Assembly (NCBI GenBank): GCA_964586675.1
Contig: CAZPHQ010000023.1
Coordinates: 1 to 51,704 of the forward strand
Length of the DNA: 51,704 nt
From: JADLGH01 sp964586675
GTDB lineage: Bacteria > Desulfobacterota_D > UBA1144 > Nemesobacterales > UBA2774
Direction of reading: 5' to 3'
Shown here: one piece after another, positions 16,109 through 23,707 of the stretch
How positions within the stretch are numbered: position 1 is the stretch's first letter
Layout: every line of letters starts with the position of its first letter
The notes under the pieces: model-generated
What the model saw: only the letters and a program-made list of their open reading frames with translations
What the model was told of the DNA's origin: nothing
Database searches by the model: none
Made by a program: the position numbers and the translations under genes

Positions 16109-16134
16109 GCGACCTCTGGCTTGACAGACCAGCG
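16109..16134 (-). pseudogene. tRNA-Asp anticodon-arm fragment
   Basis: On the minus strand 25 of 26 bases match the anticodon arm and variable loop of the intact tRNA-Asp at 1977-2054, including the loop CTGTCAA. No matching acceptor or T-arm flanks it. It looks like a relic of a tRNA gene or a recombination scar. Confidence 0.6.
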
Positions 16135-16163
16135 TGTCATCTAGCTGTCGATGCTGCTTCGGT

Positions 16164-16193
16164 GAGCACTGGGTTGTGGCCCCAGAGGTCGCA
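16164..16193 (+). pseudogene. tRNA-His-like anticodon-arm fragment
   Basis: Plus-strand CTGGG-TTGTGGC-CCCAG forms a perfect five-pair anticodon stem with anticodon GTG, and the flanks GAGCA and AGGTCGC are as in bacterial tRNA-His. A distorted D-arm (TAGCT ... GAGC with an over-long loop) lies upstream, but no acceptor or T-arm can be paired. A nonfunctional remnant is most likely. Confidence 0.5.
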
Positions 16194-16275
16194 ATGCGTG
16201 GCGATCCGAGTTGAGAAAAAGCCCTGAGATTCGGCGGCCTTGTTTACCCTTTCCGTGCCTTTTCTGACAAAAAAT

Positions 16276-16298
16276 GTCGCAGGGATTCGAACCCGTCC
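16276..16298 (-). pseudogene. T-arm-like fragment
   Basis: On the minus strand GGGTTCGAATCCC is the consensus TpsiC arm, followed by TGCGACA, but the outer two stem pairs are mismatched and the sequence on its 5' side is AT-rich rather than tRNA-like. Confidence 0.4.
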
Positions 16299-16329
16299 TT
16301 TTATCGTAAAATTTATCCAATAATTACAA

Positions 16330-16358
16330 TTGATTAGAATGCGTTGTTGTGGCATATT
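16330..16358 (+). promoter_or_regulatory. Possible promoter of the large hybrid kinase
   Basis: TTGATT (16330-16335), 17-base spacer, CATATT (16353-16358), about 60 bases before the start codon. Four of six matches in each hexamer. Confidence 0.35.
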
Positions 16359-16416
16359 TATTGCGAAAAGGGATAAAGGGGAGGGTTCTGTGCTTTAGCT
16401 CCCGCCGGAAGGCTTG

Positions 16417-19400
16417 ATGAAATCGGAAAACGGAATCTCGACATCCGGAGAAAGGTATTTCCCAGGGGGGTTCATCGGGGTCGTCATCGCCCTTAGTCTC
16501 CTTCCGTTCGTCCTGTCGCTCGTCGGCGCGAACGTCCGGATGAGCTATCTCGAATTCATAAACGCATACAACATCGTCTCGGTAGTCAGCATCTCGCTCG
16601 CGGTATTCACGGGCGTTCTCTGCCTGCTTCACTACACCGTCGAGCGGGAGCGCGTATCGCTGATTCTCGGCCTCTCGTTCGTAGGCGCCGCCGCCGCGCT
16701 CGGCTTTCAGCTCTTCGCCTCATTCCTCTTCAGGGAGGGGGCGTACAGGGTGTTCTTCATAACGGAATCGACTACGGCAGTCGACCTCCTGCCGGCAGGG
16801 CTCATGCTGGCCGGGGTTATCGCGCTCTTCAGGGGGAATGCCGGGGATAATCTCGAAAAGGCGGCGGGCCGCTTCATCATAATCGCCACCGCGCTCACGG
16901 GAATCGTCCTCGCGCTCGTTTACATGATGGCCGAATCGGGGCCGTCCGCACCGCAATCCGACAGCGAGGCCTATCTAACGCAGGCCTGGGAGCTGACGCC
17001 GCTCGTCGTTATAGTCGCGGCGGCGCTCGTATCCGAATTTTACTTCAGGCGCGGAAGGACGCGCATGTCTTATTTCTTCCTCCTTACGCTCGTGCCGCTC
17101 TTCGCGGGGGAGGTGTTCGTGGCAGTGACGACGCCGATCTACCCGGAGGAGCATTCGATATACGCATACTGCCTGACGACGTTCGCGTTCTTCGTCCCGA
17201 TACTCGGGCTGGCCGCAGACTACGTCAGAAACTACGGCGCGAAGAGCCTCGTCGAGAAGAAGCTTCGGGAGACTGAGGTCAGGCTGGCAGAGGAAGCGGA
17301 GCGCGGGAAGTATTCCGCCGCGAGGCTCGACGAAAGAATGAGCGGCCTCCGGGCAACCATCGAAATGTACGACACGGTTTCGGACGGCTCGGGCGTGGGT
17401 GTCATTGTCACGGACAGGGACGGCGCCGTTTACATGAATAAAAGGCTCCAGGAGATAACGGGGCTTTCGGAGAACGTCCTCGGGAGGTCCGGCGTCGATG
17501 GCGCGGTCTTTCCCGACGACGCCGATGAGAGGAGCAAGGCTCTCGCTGTTATCCCGGAAGGCGAAACCGCGCGCGCCAGCTACAGGATCGCGAAGGGCAG
17601 GAACAGGGAGACTGTCTGGATATCGGAGACCGCGAGGCGCATTTCGTACGGCGGGAAGGACGCGACCCTCCGCACGTTCACGGACGTTACCGCAGTCAAA
17701 CACACTGAGGATATGCTGAGGACGCTGTCGTCGAGCTCGCCCGTCGGCATCTACATCATACAGGACGGCGAGACAAGGTATGTGAACGGGAAGTACTGCG
17801 AATACACGGGCTTTACGGAAGACGAGCTAATCGGCACGGGGGCCGAGAGGATCGTCCTTTACCTCGACAAGGACATCGCGAAGCAGGGGGCGCGCGAGAT
17901 GCTTGAAGGCTCGCGGAAGGACCCCTACGAGTACAGGATCCTCGGGAAGGACGGCGAGGTGAAATGGCTGACCGAGACTGTGACCGCGATAAAGTTCGGG
18001 GACAGGCCGGCAGTTCTCGCGAGCGTCGCCGACATCACAGAAAGAAGAAGAGTCGAAGTGATGCTGAGGACCCTCTCCACGAGCTCGCCTATCGGAATCT
18101 ACATCGTGCAGGACGGGGAATTCAAATTCGTGAACCCGCAGATAAGCGAGTACACGCGCTTTTCGGAGCGGGAGCTCATCGGACGTGAATCGCTCTCGTT
18201 CGTTCTGGAGGAAGACAGGCAGGCTGTCAGGACAAATTCCGTCAGGATGCTCAAGGGCGGGCTCAACGTGCCGTACGAATACAGGTTCGTGAGGAAAGAC
18301 GGGAGCCAGATGTGGGCGATGGAGGTTGTCAGGTCGATACAGTACATGGGGCGTGAGGCCGTTCTCGGGACGATGATGGACATCTCCGAGAAGAAGCAGG
18401 CCGAGGAGCTTTTCGAGACGCTTTCGACGGGGACGCCGATAGGGGTGTTCATCGTTCAGGACGGGGAGTTCAGGTATGTGAACCCGCACTTTGAGAAGTT
18501 CACCGGCTATGCGAGGGAGGACCTCATGGGGACAGACCCCGAGCGGCTCGTATTCCCTGGCGACAGGGATGACGTTCGGCAGAAGAGCATGGGGATGCTC
18601 CGGGGCGAGAGCCGAGTGCCGTACGAATACCGGATAGCGCTCAAGGACGGCGGATATATATGGGTTATGGAGACGACGGCTTCGGTGCAGTACCGAGGGC
18701 GACAGGCTGTCCTCGGGAGCTTCATGGACATATCCGAGAGGAAGAAGACCGAGGTCGAGCTGAAGGAGGCCAAGGAAGCGGCCGAGGCCGCGAGCCAGGC
18801 GAAGTCGGAGTTCCTCGCGAACGTGAGCCACGAGATAAGGACGCCGCTCAATGCCATAGTCGGCATGACGGAGCTTACGCTCGACACAGAGCTTTCGGGC
18901 GAGCAGAGGGAGACGCTCCGCGTTATACAGTCGTCGTCGGAGACGCTTCTCAGCCTCATAAACGACATACTGGATTTTTCGAGGATAGAGGCCGGGCAGA
19001 TGGAGATAGAGGCCTCTTCGTTCAGCGTGAGGGAACTTGTCGAGGGGGTCGCCGAAACGCTGTCGGTAAAAGCTTTCGAGAAGGGGCTCGAGCTTCTGTG
19101 TTATGTCGGCCACGACGTGCCGGACAGGCTTAAGGGCGACGTGGCCCGTATAAGACAGGTGCTCATGAACCTCGCCGTGAACGCGATAAAGTTCACCGAC
19201 AGCGGGGAGGTTCTCATAAAAGCGGAGAATTCGGGCTCCGTTTCGGGAGACAACGTAAGCGTCGTTTTCAGAGTTTCCGACACCGGCATAGGCATACCGG
19301 CCGAGCACAGGGCGAAGATATTCGAGAAGTTCTCGCAGGTGGACGGCTCGAGCACGAGGGCTCACGGCGGGACGGGCCTCGGGCTCAGCATATCGAAATC

Positions 19401-20379
19401 GCTCGTCGAGCTTATGGGCGGGAAGATATGGTTCGACAGCGAGCCGGGGAAAGGCTCGACGTTTTACTTCAGCCTGCCTTTCAGGCTCGACTGGGAGCGC
19501 GAGGGGAGGACCGCGAGGGTGCTGCCGAATTTCAGGGGCGCGCCGGTGCTCGTCGTCGACGACAACAGGATGAGCCGGTTCGTCCTCGGGAAGATGCTGA
19601 CGCACTGGGGGTTCGAAGTCGCCGAGGCGGCGGGCGCGAAGGCGGCGCTCACTCTCCTCCAGGGGATGGAGAGAAAGCCGCTCCTCGCCATAATCGACAA
19701 GCAGATGCCCGGGATAGACGGGACGGAGATAGCGGAGAAGATTCGAGAGGCGGCGGGACCGGGAACGAAGATCATACTCATGACGGCGTGGGGCGGGCTC
19801 GGGCTCGGCGACATGAAGGACAGGGGCGTCGACGAGCTGCTCGTGAAACCCATAAAGAGTGGAAAGCTCTACGAGGCTGTGACGAGGCTTGTCGAGGTGG
19901 ACGATTATCTCGCGGACGGCGTGGGAAGCGAAGCGATGCCGGTTCTGGCCGCCGGCGGAAAGCCGCGCATACTAGTCGTCGACGATACGCCCGACAACCA
20001 GAACCTCGCGAAGAGGATACTGGAGATCGGCGGCTATTCCGTCGAGCTCGCTTCGGGCGGGGCGGAGAGCGTGGAGCTTTACAAGAAGGGGAAGTACGAC
20101 CTCGTGCTCATGGACATACAGATGCCGGAGGTCGACGGCTTTCAGGCGACGGCCATGATAAGGGCCTGCGAGAAAGAGTCGGGCCGCCCGCGTATTCCCA
20201 TCGTCGCGGTTACGGCGCACGCGCTCATCGGCTACAGGGAGAAGTGTCTCGCCGCCGACATGGACGACTACATCACGAAGCCGCTCCGAAAGCAGCTCCT
20301 TCTCGACATGTCGAGGAAGTGGCTGACGGCCGCGGCGGACGAGTCCGGCGGCAAGCCGGGGGTCGATCTCTGGGCGTAG
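16417..20379 (+). CDS. Large membrane hybrid histidine kinase: 8 TM - 4 PAS - HisKA - HATPase - 2 receivers
   Basis: 1320 residues. Eight hydrophobic helices fill roughly the first 270 residues with almost no loops, a MASE-like integral sensor. A short coiled coil (residues 275-310) precedes four PAS domains; the last three are close copies (each begins LRTLS or ETLS ... PIG[IV][YF]I[VI]QDGE and contains PYEYR), so they arose by internal duplication. HisKA has His805 in NVSHEIRTPLN, then an ATPase domain with DTGIGIP and GGTGLGLS. Receiver 1 has Asp1094 in IIDKQMPGIDG, receiver 2 Asp1233 in LMDIQMPEVDG. No Hpt domain is present, unlike BarA-type kinases; a separate Hpt gene lies at 23326. Start ATG 16417 follows GGAAGG; TTG 16414 is adjacent. 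Confidence 0.93.
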   Translation: MKSENGISTSGERYFPGGFIGVVIALSLLPFVLSLVGANVRMSYLEFINAYNIVSVVSISLAVFTGVLCLLHYTVERERVSLILGLSFVGAAAALGFQLFASFLFREGAYRVFFITESTTAVDLLPAGLMLAGVIALFRGNAGDNLEKAAGRFIIIATALTGIVLALVYMMAESGPSAPQSDSEAYLTQAWELTPLVVIVAAALVSEFYFRRGRTRMSYFFLLTLVPLFAGEVFVAVTTPIYPEEHSIYAYCLTTFAFFVPILGLAADYVRNYGAKSLVEKKLRETEVRLAEEAERGKYSAARLDERMSGLRATIEMYDTVSDGSGVGVIVTDRDGAVYMNKRLQEITGLSENVLGRSGVDGAVFPDDADERSKALAVIPEGETARASYRIAKGRNRETVWISETARRISYGGKDATLRTFTDVTAVKHTEDMLRTLSSSSPVGIYIIQDGETRYVNGKYCEYTGFTEDELIGTGAERIVLYLDKDIAKQGAREMLEGSRKDPYEYRILGKDGEVKWLTETVTAIKFGDRPAVLASVADITERRRVEVMLRTLSTSSPIGIYIVQDGEFKFVNPQISEYTRFSERELIGRESLSFVLEEDRQAVRTNSVRMLKGGLNVPYEYRFVRKDGSQMWAMEVVRSIQYMGREAVLGTMMDISEKKQAEELFETLSTGTPIGVFIVQDGEFRYVNPHFEKFTGYAREDLMGTDPERLVFPGDRDDVRQKSMGMLRGESRVPYEYRIALKDGGYIWVMETTASVQYRGRQAVLGSFMDISERKKTEVELKEAKEAAEAASQAKSEFLANVSHEIRTPLNAIVGMTELTLDTELSGEQRETLRVIQSSSETLLSLINDILDFSRIEAGQMEIEASSFSVRELVEGVAETLSVKAFEKGLELLCYVGHDVPDRLKGDVARIRQVLMNLAVNAIKFTDSGEVLIKAENSGSVSGDNVSVVFRVSDTGIGIPAEHRAKIFEKFSQVDGSSTRAHGGTGLGLSISKSLVELMGGKIWFDSEPGKGSTFYFSLPFRLDWEREGRTARVLPNFRGAPVLVVDDNRMSRFVLGKMLTHWGFEVAEAAGAKAALTLLQGMERKPLLAIIDKQMPGIDGTEIAEKIREAAGPGTKIILMTAWGGLGLGDMKDRGVDELLVKPIKSGKLYEAVTRLVEVDDYLADGVGSEAMPVLAAGGKPRILVVDDTPDNQNLAKRILEIGGYSVELASGGAESVELYKKGKYDLVLMDIQMPEVDGFQATAMIRACEKESGRPRIPIVAVTAHALIGYREKCLAADMDDYITKPLRKQLLLDMSRKWLTAAADESGGKPGVDLWA

Positions 20380-20448
20380 GACTGTGCTGAGATAAAGGTG
20401 TGTGTAAAAACTGACCGACTGTCTCAGACCACTCAGAATATTCGTATC

Positions 20449-21537
20449 TTAAATTTCAGTTTTTGGATACGCCGGGTAAGTTTCCTCTAAGAATTGAAGA
20501 AACGACGAGGCTTCGATGTTATAATCATCTTTAAGTCTCAATCTTATTCTGTCTAGATTTTCATTAATGTTTCTAACCAAGACGGAACTGGGTAAATTTA
20601 ATTTTTCTGTGAGCGATTCTTCCAATTCGAATCTGGCTATTCCCAACTTCTCGGATATTTTATCGCTGGTGAAAGAGTTAGCTTTAACGGAAAAGTCGAA
20701 AACAAGAAATTTGGGTTTGGTATGAATAATAAGCCAATTATGATTATTTACTCGGTACGAGATGTAATACTTCTGGTTCCAGAAAGGCCCTTCAACAATA
20801 AGTTTACTTTTAAGAATTTCATCGAATTTGATTATAACCTCTTTTGTCTTTGGGCTGCATCTCTTTTCGAGGTGCCATTCCCTTCCATTAACCAGCCATG
20901 GTGATTTTTCGGGCCTGTTATTGCCGACTTCTGTGAATTTGCTTACCTGTAATGGAACCAGAATATTAGGTTGAATTAGAATCTTATCATTTTTTCTATA
21001 AGCTTTTATCTCTATCAGTTTGATATCGACCGAATGGTCGTTTAACCAAAGAGCGACGCTGCCCAGTTTCTCTGCAACGGAGGCTCCTACTATAATTATT
21101 CTCTGGTCTTCATTCACATTTGGGATTTCTTCAGAGCCGGCATCATCACAAAATGATTCGAATATGGAATTGAAGTTAAATTCATTATCATCTGTCTTAC
21201 CATAATAGTTTCTTGCAAGATTCTCGAAGTTCTCGAACCTCCATTTAGATATGTAACTTGCATATCTTAAGGCCTGTATATCCACGGGGTCTTTTAAAGT
21301 ATCACGTTTGATCTCTATTATTACTGAGTTTCCCTGCACATCGAGAGCGAGAACATCCAAGCGATCTCTTGTGTCTTGTATAAGAACCTGGCGACCGACT
21401 ACTAGGAGGCTTTCTCCCAATATAGAAGGATCTTTCGTTATCCAGTCTTCAAGCTTCTGCTCAAGAAGATTTTCTTTTTTGAATTGAGTTTCTTTAATTT
21501 TCTTCGGTCCGTCGTCTGCTATTTCCCATATCGTCAT
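20449..21537 (-). CDS. NucS/DUF91-like PD-(D/E)XK nuclease-fold protein, probably horizontally acquired
   Basis: 362 residues. Near residues 59-79 the segment DRLDVLALDVQGNSVIIEIKRD has the nuclease core: Asp61, then Glu75-x-Lys77 after a hydrophobic strand. With the preceding E-x-x-L-E-D-W helix this matches the NucS/DUF91 group that cuts branched or mismatched DNA, also common in defence loci. The C-terminal half is unassigned. The gene is strikingly AT-rich in all codon positions against GC-rich neighbours on both sides, and points opposite to them, so recent transfer is likely. The start is ATG 21537 after GAGG. No partner methylase, helicase or integrase is beside it. Confidence 0.72.
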   Translation of the reverse strand: MTIWEIADDGPKKIKETQFKKENLLEQKLEDWITKDPSILGESLLVVGRQVLIQDTRDRLDVLALDVQGNSVIIEIKRDTLKDPVDIQALRYASYISKWRFENFENLARNYYGKTDDNEFNFNSIFESFCDDAGSEEIPNVNEDQRIIIVGASVAEKLGSVALWLNDHSVDIKLIEIKAYRKNDKILIQPNILVPLQVSKFTEVGNNRPEKSPWLVNGREWHLEKRCSPKTKEVIIKFDEILKSKLIVEGPFWNQKYYISYRVNNHNWLIIHTKPKFLVFDFSVKANSFTSDKISEKLGIARFELEESLTEKLNLPSSVLVRNINENLDRIRLRLKDDYNIEASSFLQFLEETYPAYPKTEI

Positions 21538-21677
21538 ATATGCCTCGTCGTTTATCGAAAAAATTATTGTGACACATTATTTGGAAAATGATAAATTCAT
21601 TTTAGTTTTGGGCGGACGGGAATTTCCGTTTAAAATTGTTCCGTGGTAAATCCCTTTTAAATTCAGGAGAGATTCTT

Positions 21678-23231
21678 ATGAGCGGCGGAGATACTGCCTT
21701 CGGACCGGAGATTCTGGCCGAGCTCGAAAAGAGAGGGCTTTCGGAGGAGAAGGTTCGCGCACAGCTCGCGATGATGAAAAGGGGCGTGCCTTTCGCCGAC
21801 CTCGTGAGGCCGTGCACGATAGGCGACGGGATAACGTCGATCGAGGGGAAGGCCGAGGAGCTCGCAGCGTATTATGGCGGGGCGTCGGCGGGGCTCGAGG
21901 CCGTGAAATTCGTTCCGGCGTCCGGAGCGGCGACGAGGATGTTCAAAGAGCTGGCCTCGGCGCTGCCGAACTCTTCGCCGGCCGACAGAAAAGACCTCGA
22001 AAAGGCGGCGGCCGTCGGCGACGGCGACGCGGTCTCGGCGATGGAATACGTCGACAAGCTGAAAAAGTTCGCGTTCTACGACGAGCTGACGGCCGCGCTC
22101 AGGAAGGACGGGCTCGACCCGGACGCGCTTCTCGAAGCCGGAGGATACGGGCCGTTCATCGTCTACACGCTCGACCGCCGCGGACTCAACTACTCGAATC
22201 TCCCGAAGGGGATCATAAAGTTTCATTCTTACCCGGACCGGCCGAGGACTGCCTTCGAGGAGCATCTCGTCGAGGCCGTTCTCTATGCCAGGGGAGGCGA
22301 CGGCAAGGCGCGCGTTCACTTCACGCTTTCGCCGGAGCACGTGGAAATTGTCGGCGCATACATCGCCGGCGTGAAGGAGCTCTACGAGAAAGGCGTTGCC
22401 GAGATCGAAACCGGCTACTCAGTGCAGAGCCCGTCGACGGACACGATAGCGGCGGCGATGGACGGCGGGCCGTTTCTCGACGGCGCGGGGAAGCCCGTGT
22501 TCAGGCCGGGCGGGCACGGGGCGCTGATAGGGAACCTGGGCGCGCTCGGCGCGGACGTCGCGTTCGTGAAGAACGTCGATAATGTCGTCCCCGACAGGCT
22601 CAAGCCCGGGACCGTCCTCTACAAGCGCGCGCTCGGGGGATATCTCCTCAGGATAAGGGAGATACTTTTCTCGGCGATCGAGGCCGCGGGGCAGGGCGGC
22701 AAGGGGAAGGTTATCGAGGACGGGCTCAGGCGTCTCTCCGAGATGGGGCTTCACATAGACATCCCCGAGGGGGCGGGGCCGAAACGTATCCTCGAAATTC
22801 TAAGGAGGCCGATACGGGTCGCGGGCGTCGTGAAGAATACCGGCGAGCCGGGCGGGGGGCCGTTTATCGTGCGCGGGGCGGACGGGAAGCTCTCGCCGCA
22901 GATCGTGGAATCGGCGCAGGTGAACATGAAGTCGGATAAACAAAAAGCGGTGTGGGAGTCGTCGACGCATTTTAACCCCGTGGATATAGTGTGCGCGCTT
23001 ACGGACGAGACGGGAAAGCCGTACGACCTTTCGCGCTTCGTCGATCACGAGGCGGGCTTCGTATCCGTGAAGTCGAGCGGCGGGAGGGATCTGAAGGCGC
23101 TCGAGCTTCCCGGCCTCTGGAACGGCGGGATGGCCTTCTGGCATACAGTGTTCGTCGAGGTGCCCGGGGAGACGTTCACCCCCGTGAAAACAGTTTTTGA
23201 CCTCCTTCGGCCCGAGCATCAGCCGGTGTAA
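21678..23231 (+). CDS. DUF4301 family protein
   Basis: 517 residues. The segments KRGVPFADLVRPCTIGDGI and VPASGAATRMFKEL near the N terminus are the signature of DUF4301, a family described mainly in Bacteroidetes and of unknown function. The Gly-rich PASGAATRM and later GGHGALIGNLG look like nucleotide- or phosphate-binding loops, reminiscent of nucleotidyl-sugar transferases, but this is only resemblance. It has no signal peptide or membrane segment. Start ATG 21678 lies seven bases after AGGAG; an upstream in-frame ATG at 21636 lacks this. The Hpt gene follows 94 bases on, in the same direction. Confidence 0.82.
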   Translation: MSGGDTAFGPEILAELEKRGLSEEKVRAQLAMMKRGVPFADLVRPCTIGDGITSIEGKAEELAAYYGGASAGLEAVKFVPASGAATRMFKELASALPNSSPADRKDLEKAAAVGDGDAVSAMEYVDKLKKFAFYDELTAALRKDGLDPDALLEAGGYGPFIVYTLDRRGLNYSNLPKGIIKFHSYPDRPRTAFEEHLVEAVLYARGGDGKARVHFTLSPEHVEIVGAYIAGVKELYEKGVAEIETGYSVQSPSTDTIAAAMDGGPFLDGAGKPVFRPGGHGALIGNLGALGADVAFVKNVDNVVPDRLKPGTVLYKRALGGYLLRIREILFSAIEAAGQGGKGKVIEDGLRRLSEMGLHIDIPEGAGPKRILEILRRPIRVAGVVKNTGEPGGGPFIVRGADGKLSPQIVESAQVNMKSDKQKAVWESSTHFNPVDIVCALTDETGKPYDLSRFVDHEAGFVSVKSSGGRDLKALELPGLWNGGMAFWHTVFVEVPGETFTPVKTVFDLLRPEHQPV

Positions 23232-23325
23232 TTCGGGCGTTCGGCGGCGGTCTATGCACGAAAACGTAATGGGTATATTATTAGGGACATCACCGGCCGG
23301 AAGCTTTTCCGGGCGGAGGTGCCGA

Positions 23326-23649
23326 ATGCCTGCCAAGCGCTACGAGAAGGAAATCGTATACGTTGACCCCGACTATCTGGACCTGGTGCCGGGCTTTTTA
23401 CAGAGCCGCCGGAACGAGGTGGTCAGGATAAAGGACTGCCTTCAGAGCGGGGATTTCAAGGAGGCCTACAGGCTCGGCCACGGCATGAAGGGCGCCGGCG
23501 CCGGCTACGGCTTCGAAGAGATAAGCTCCATCGGGAAGAAGATAGAGAGCGCGGCGAAGGAAGAAGATTCCGCCGCCGTCGAGGACGCGCTCGTCAGCCT
23601 CGTGGATTATCTCGAAGCGGTCGAGGTGCTTCCCGGGTCTTCCGAATAA
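23326..23649 (+). CDS. Stand-alone histidine phosphotransfer (Hpt) protein
   Basis: 107 residues. The four-helix Hpt signature is clear: RLGHGMKGAGAGYGFEEI with phospho-acceptor His52 and the conserved K-G three residues on, preceded by a helix with R-x-x-E and followed by KKIESAAKEED. Hpt proteins shuttle phosphate between the receiver of a hybrid kinase and a response regulator. The hybrid kinases at 6838 and 16417 both end in receivers and lack an Hpt, so either could be its partner. Start ATG 23326 is five bases after GGCGGAGGT. It is followed 58 bases later by the 434-residue unknown protein. Confidence 0.85.
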   Translation: MPAKRYEKEIVYVDPDYLDLVPGFLQSRRNEVVRIKDCLQSGDFKEAYRLGHGMKGAGAGYGFEEISSIGKKIESAAKEEDSAAVEDALVSLVDYLEAVEVLPGSSE

Positions 23650-23707
23650 CTCCCCGAAAAATCCTTTTTCTATTCACTGGAATATAGTTATTGGTTAAAA
23701 TTCCCGT

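Larger units (their letters stand above)
15881..16416. other. Intergenic region with degenerate tRNA fragments
   Basis: Divergent region between the MqnD-like operon and the large kinase. It holds a promoter for each side and three pieces of tRNA-like sequence (16109-16134 minus, 16164-16193 plus, 16276-16298 minus), none of which folds as a complete tRNA. A 72-codon minus-strand open frame (16137-16355) runs through them and is rejected. Confidence 0.6.

Noticed and set aside
16137..16355. 72-codon minus-strand frame
   Set aside because: Made of tRNA-fragment sequence with no start context.
17827..19605. 592-codon open frame opposite the large kinase
   Set aside because: Antisense shadow over PAS and kinase domains; Arg/Pro/Leu-rich with no domain.
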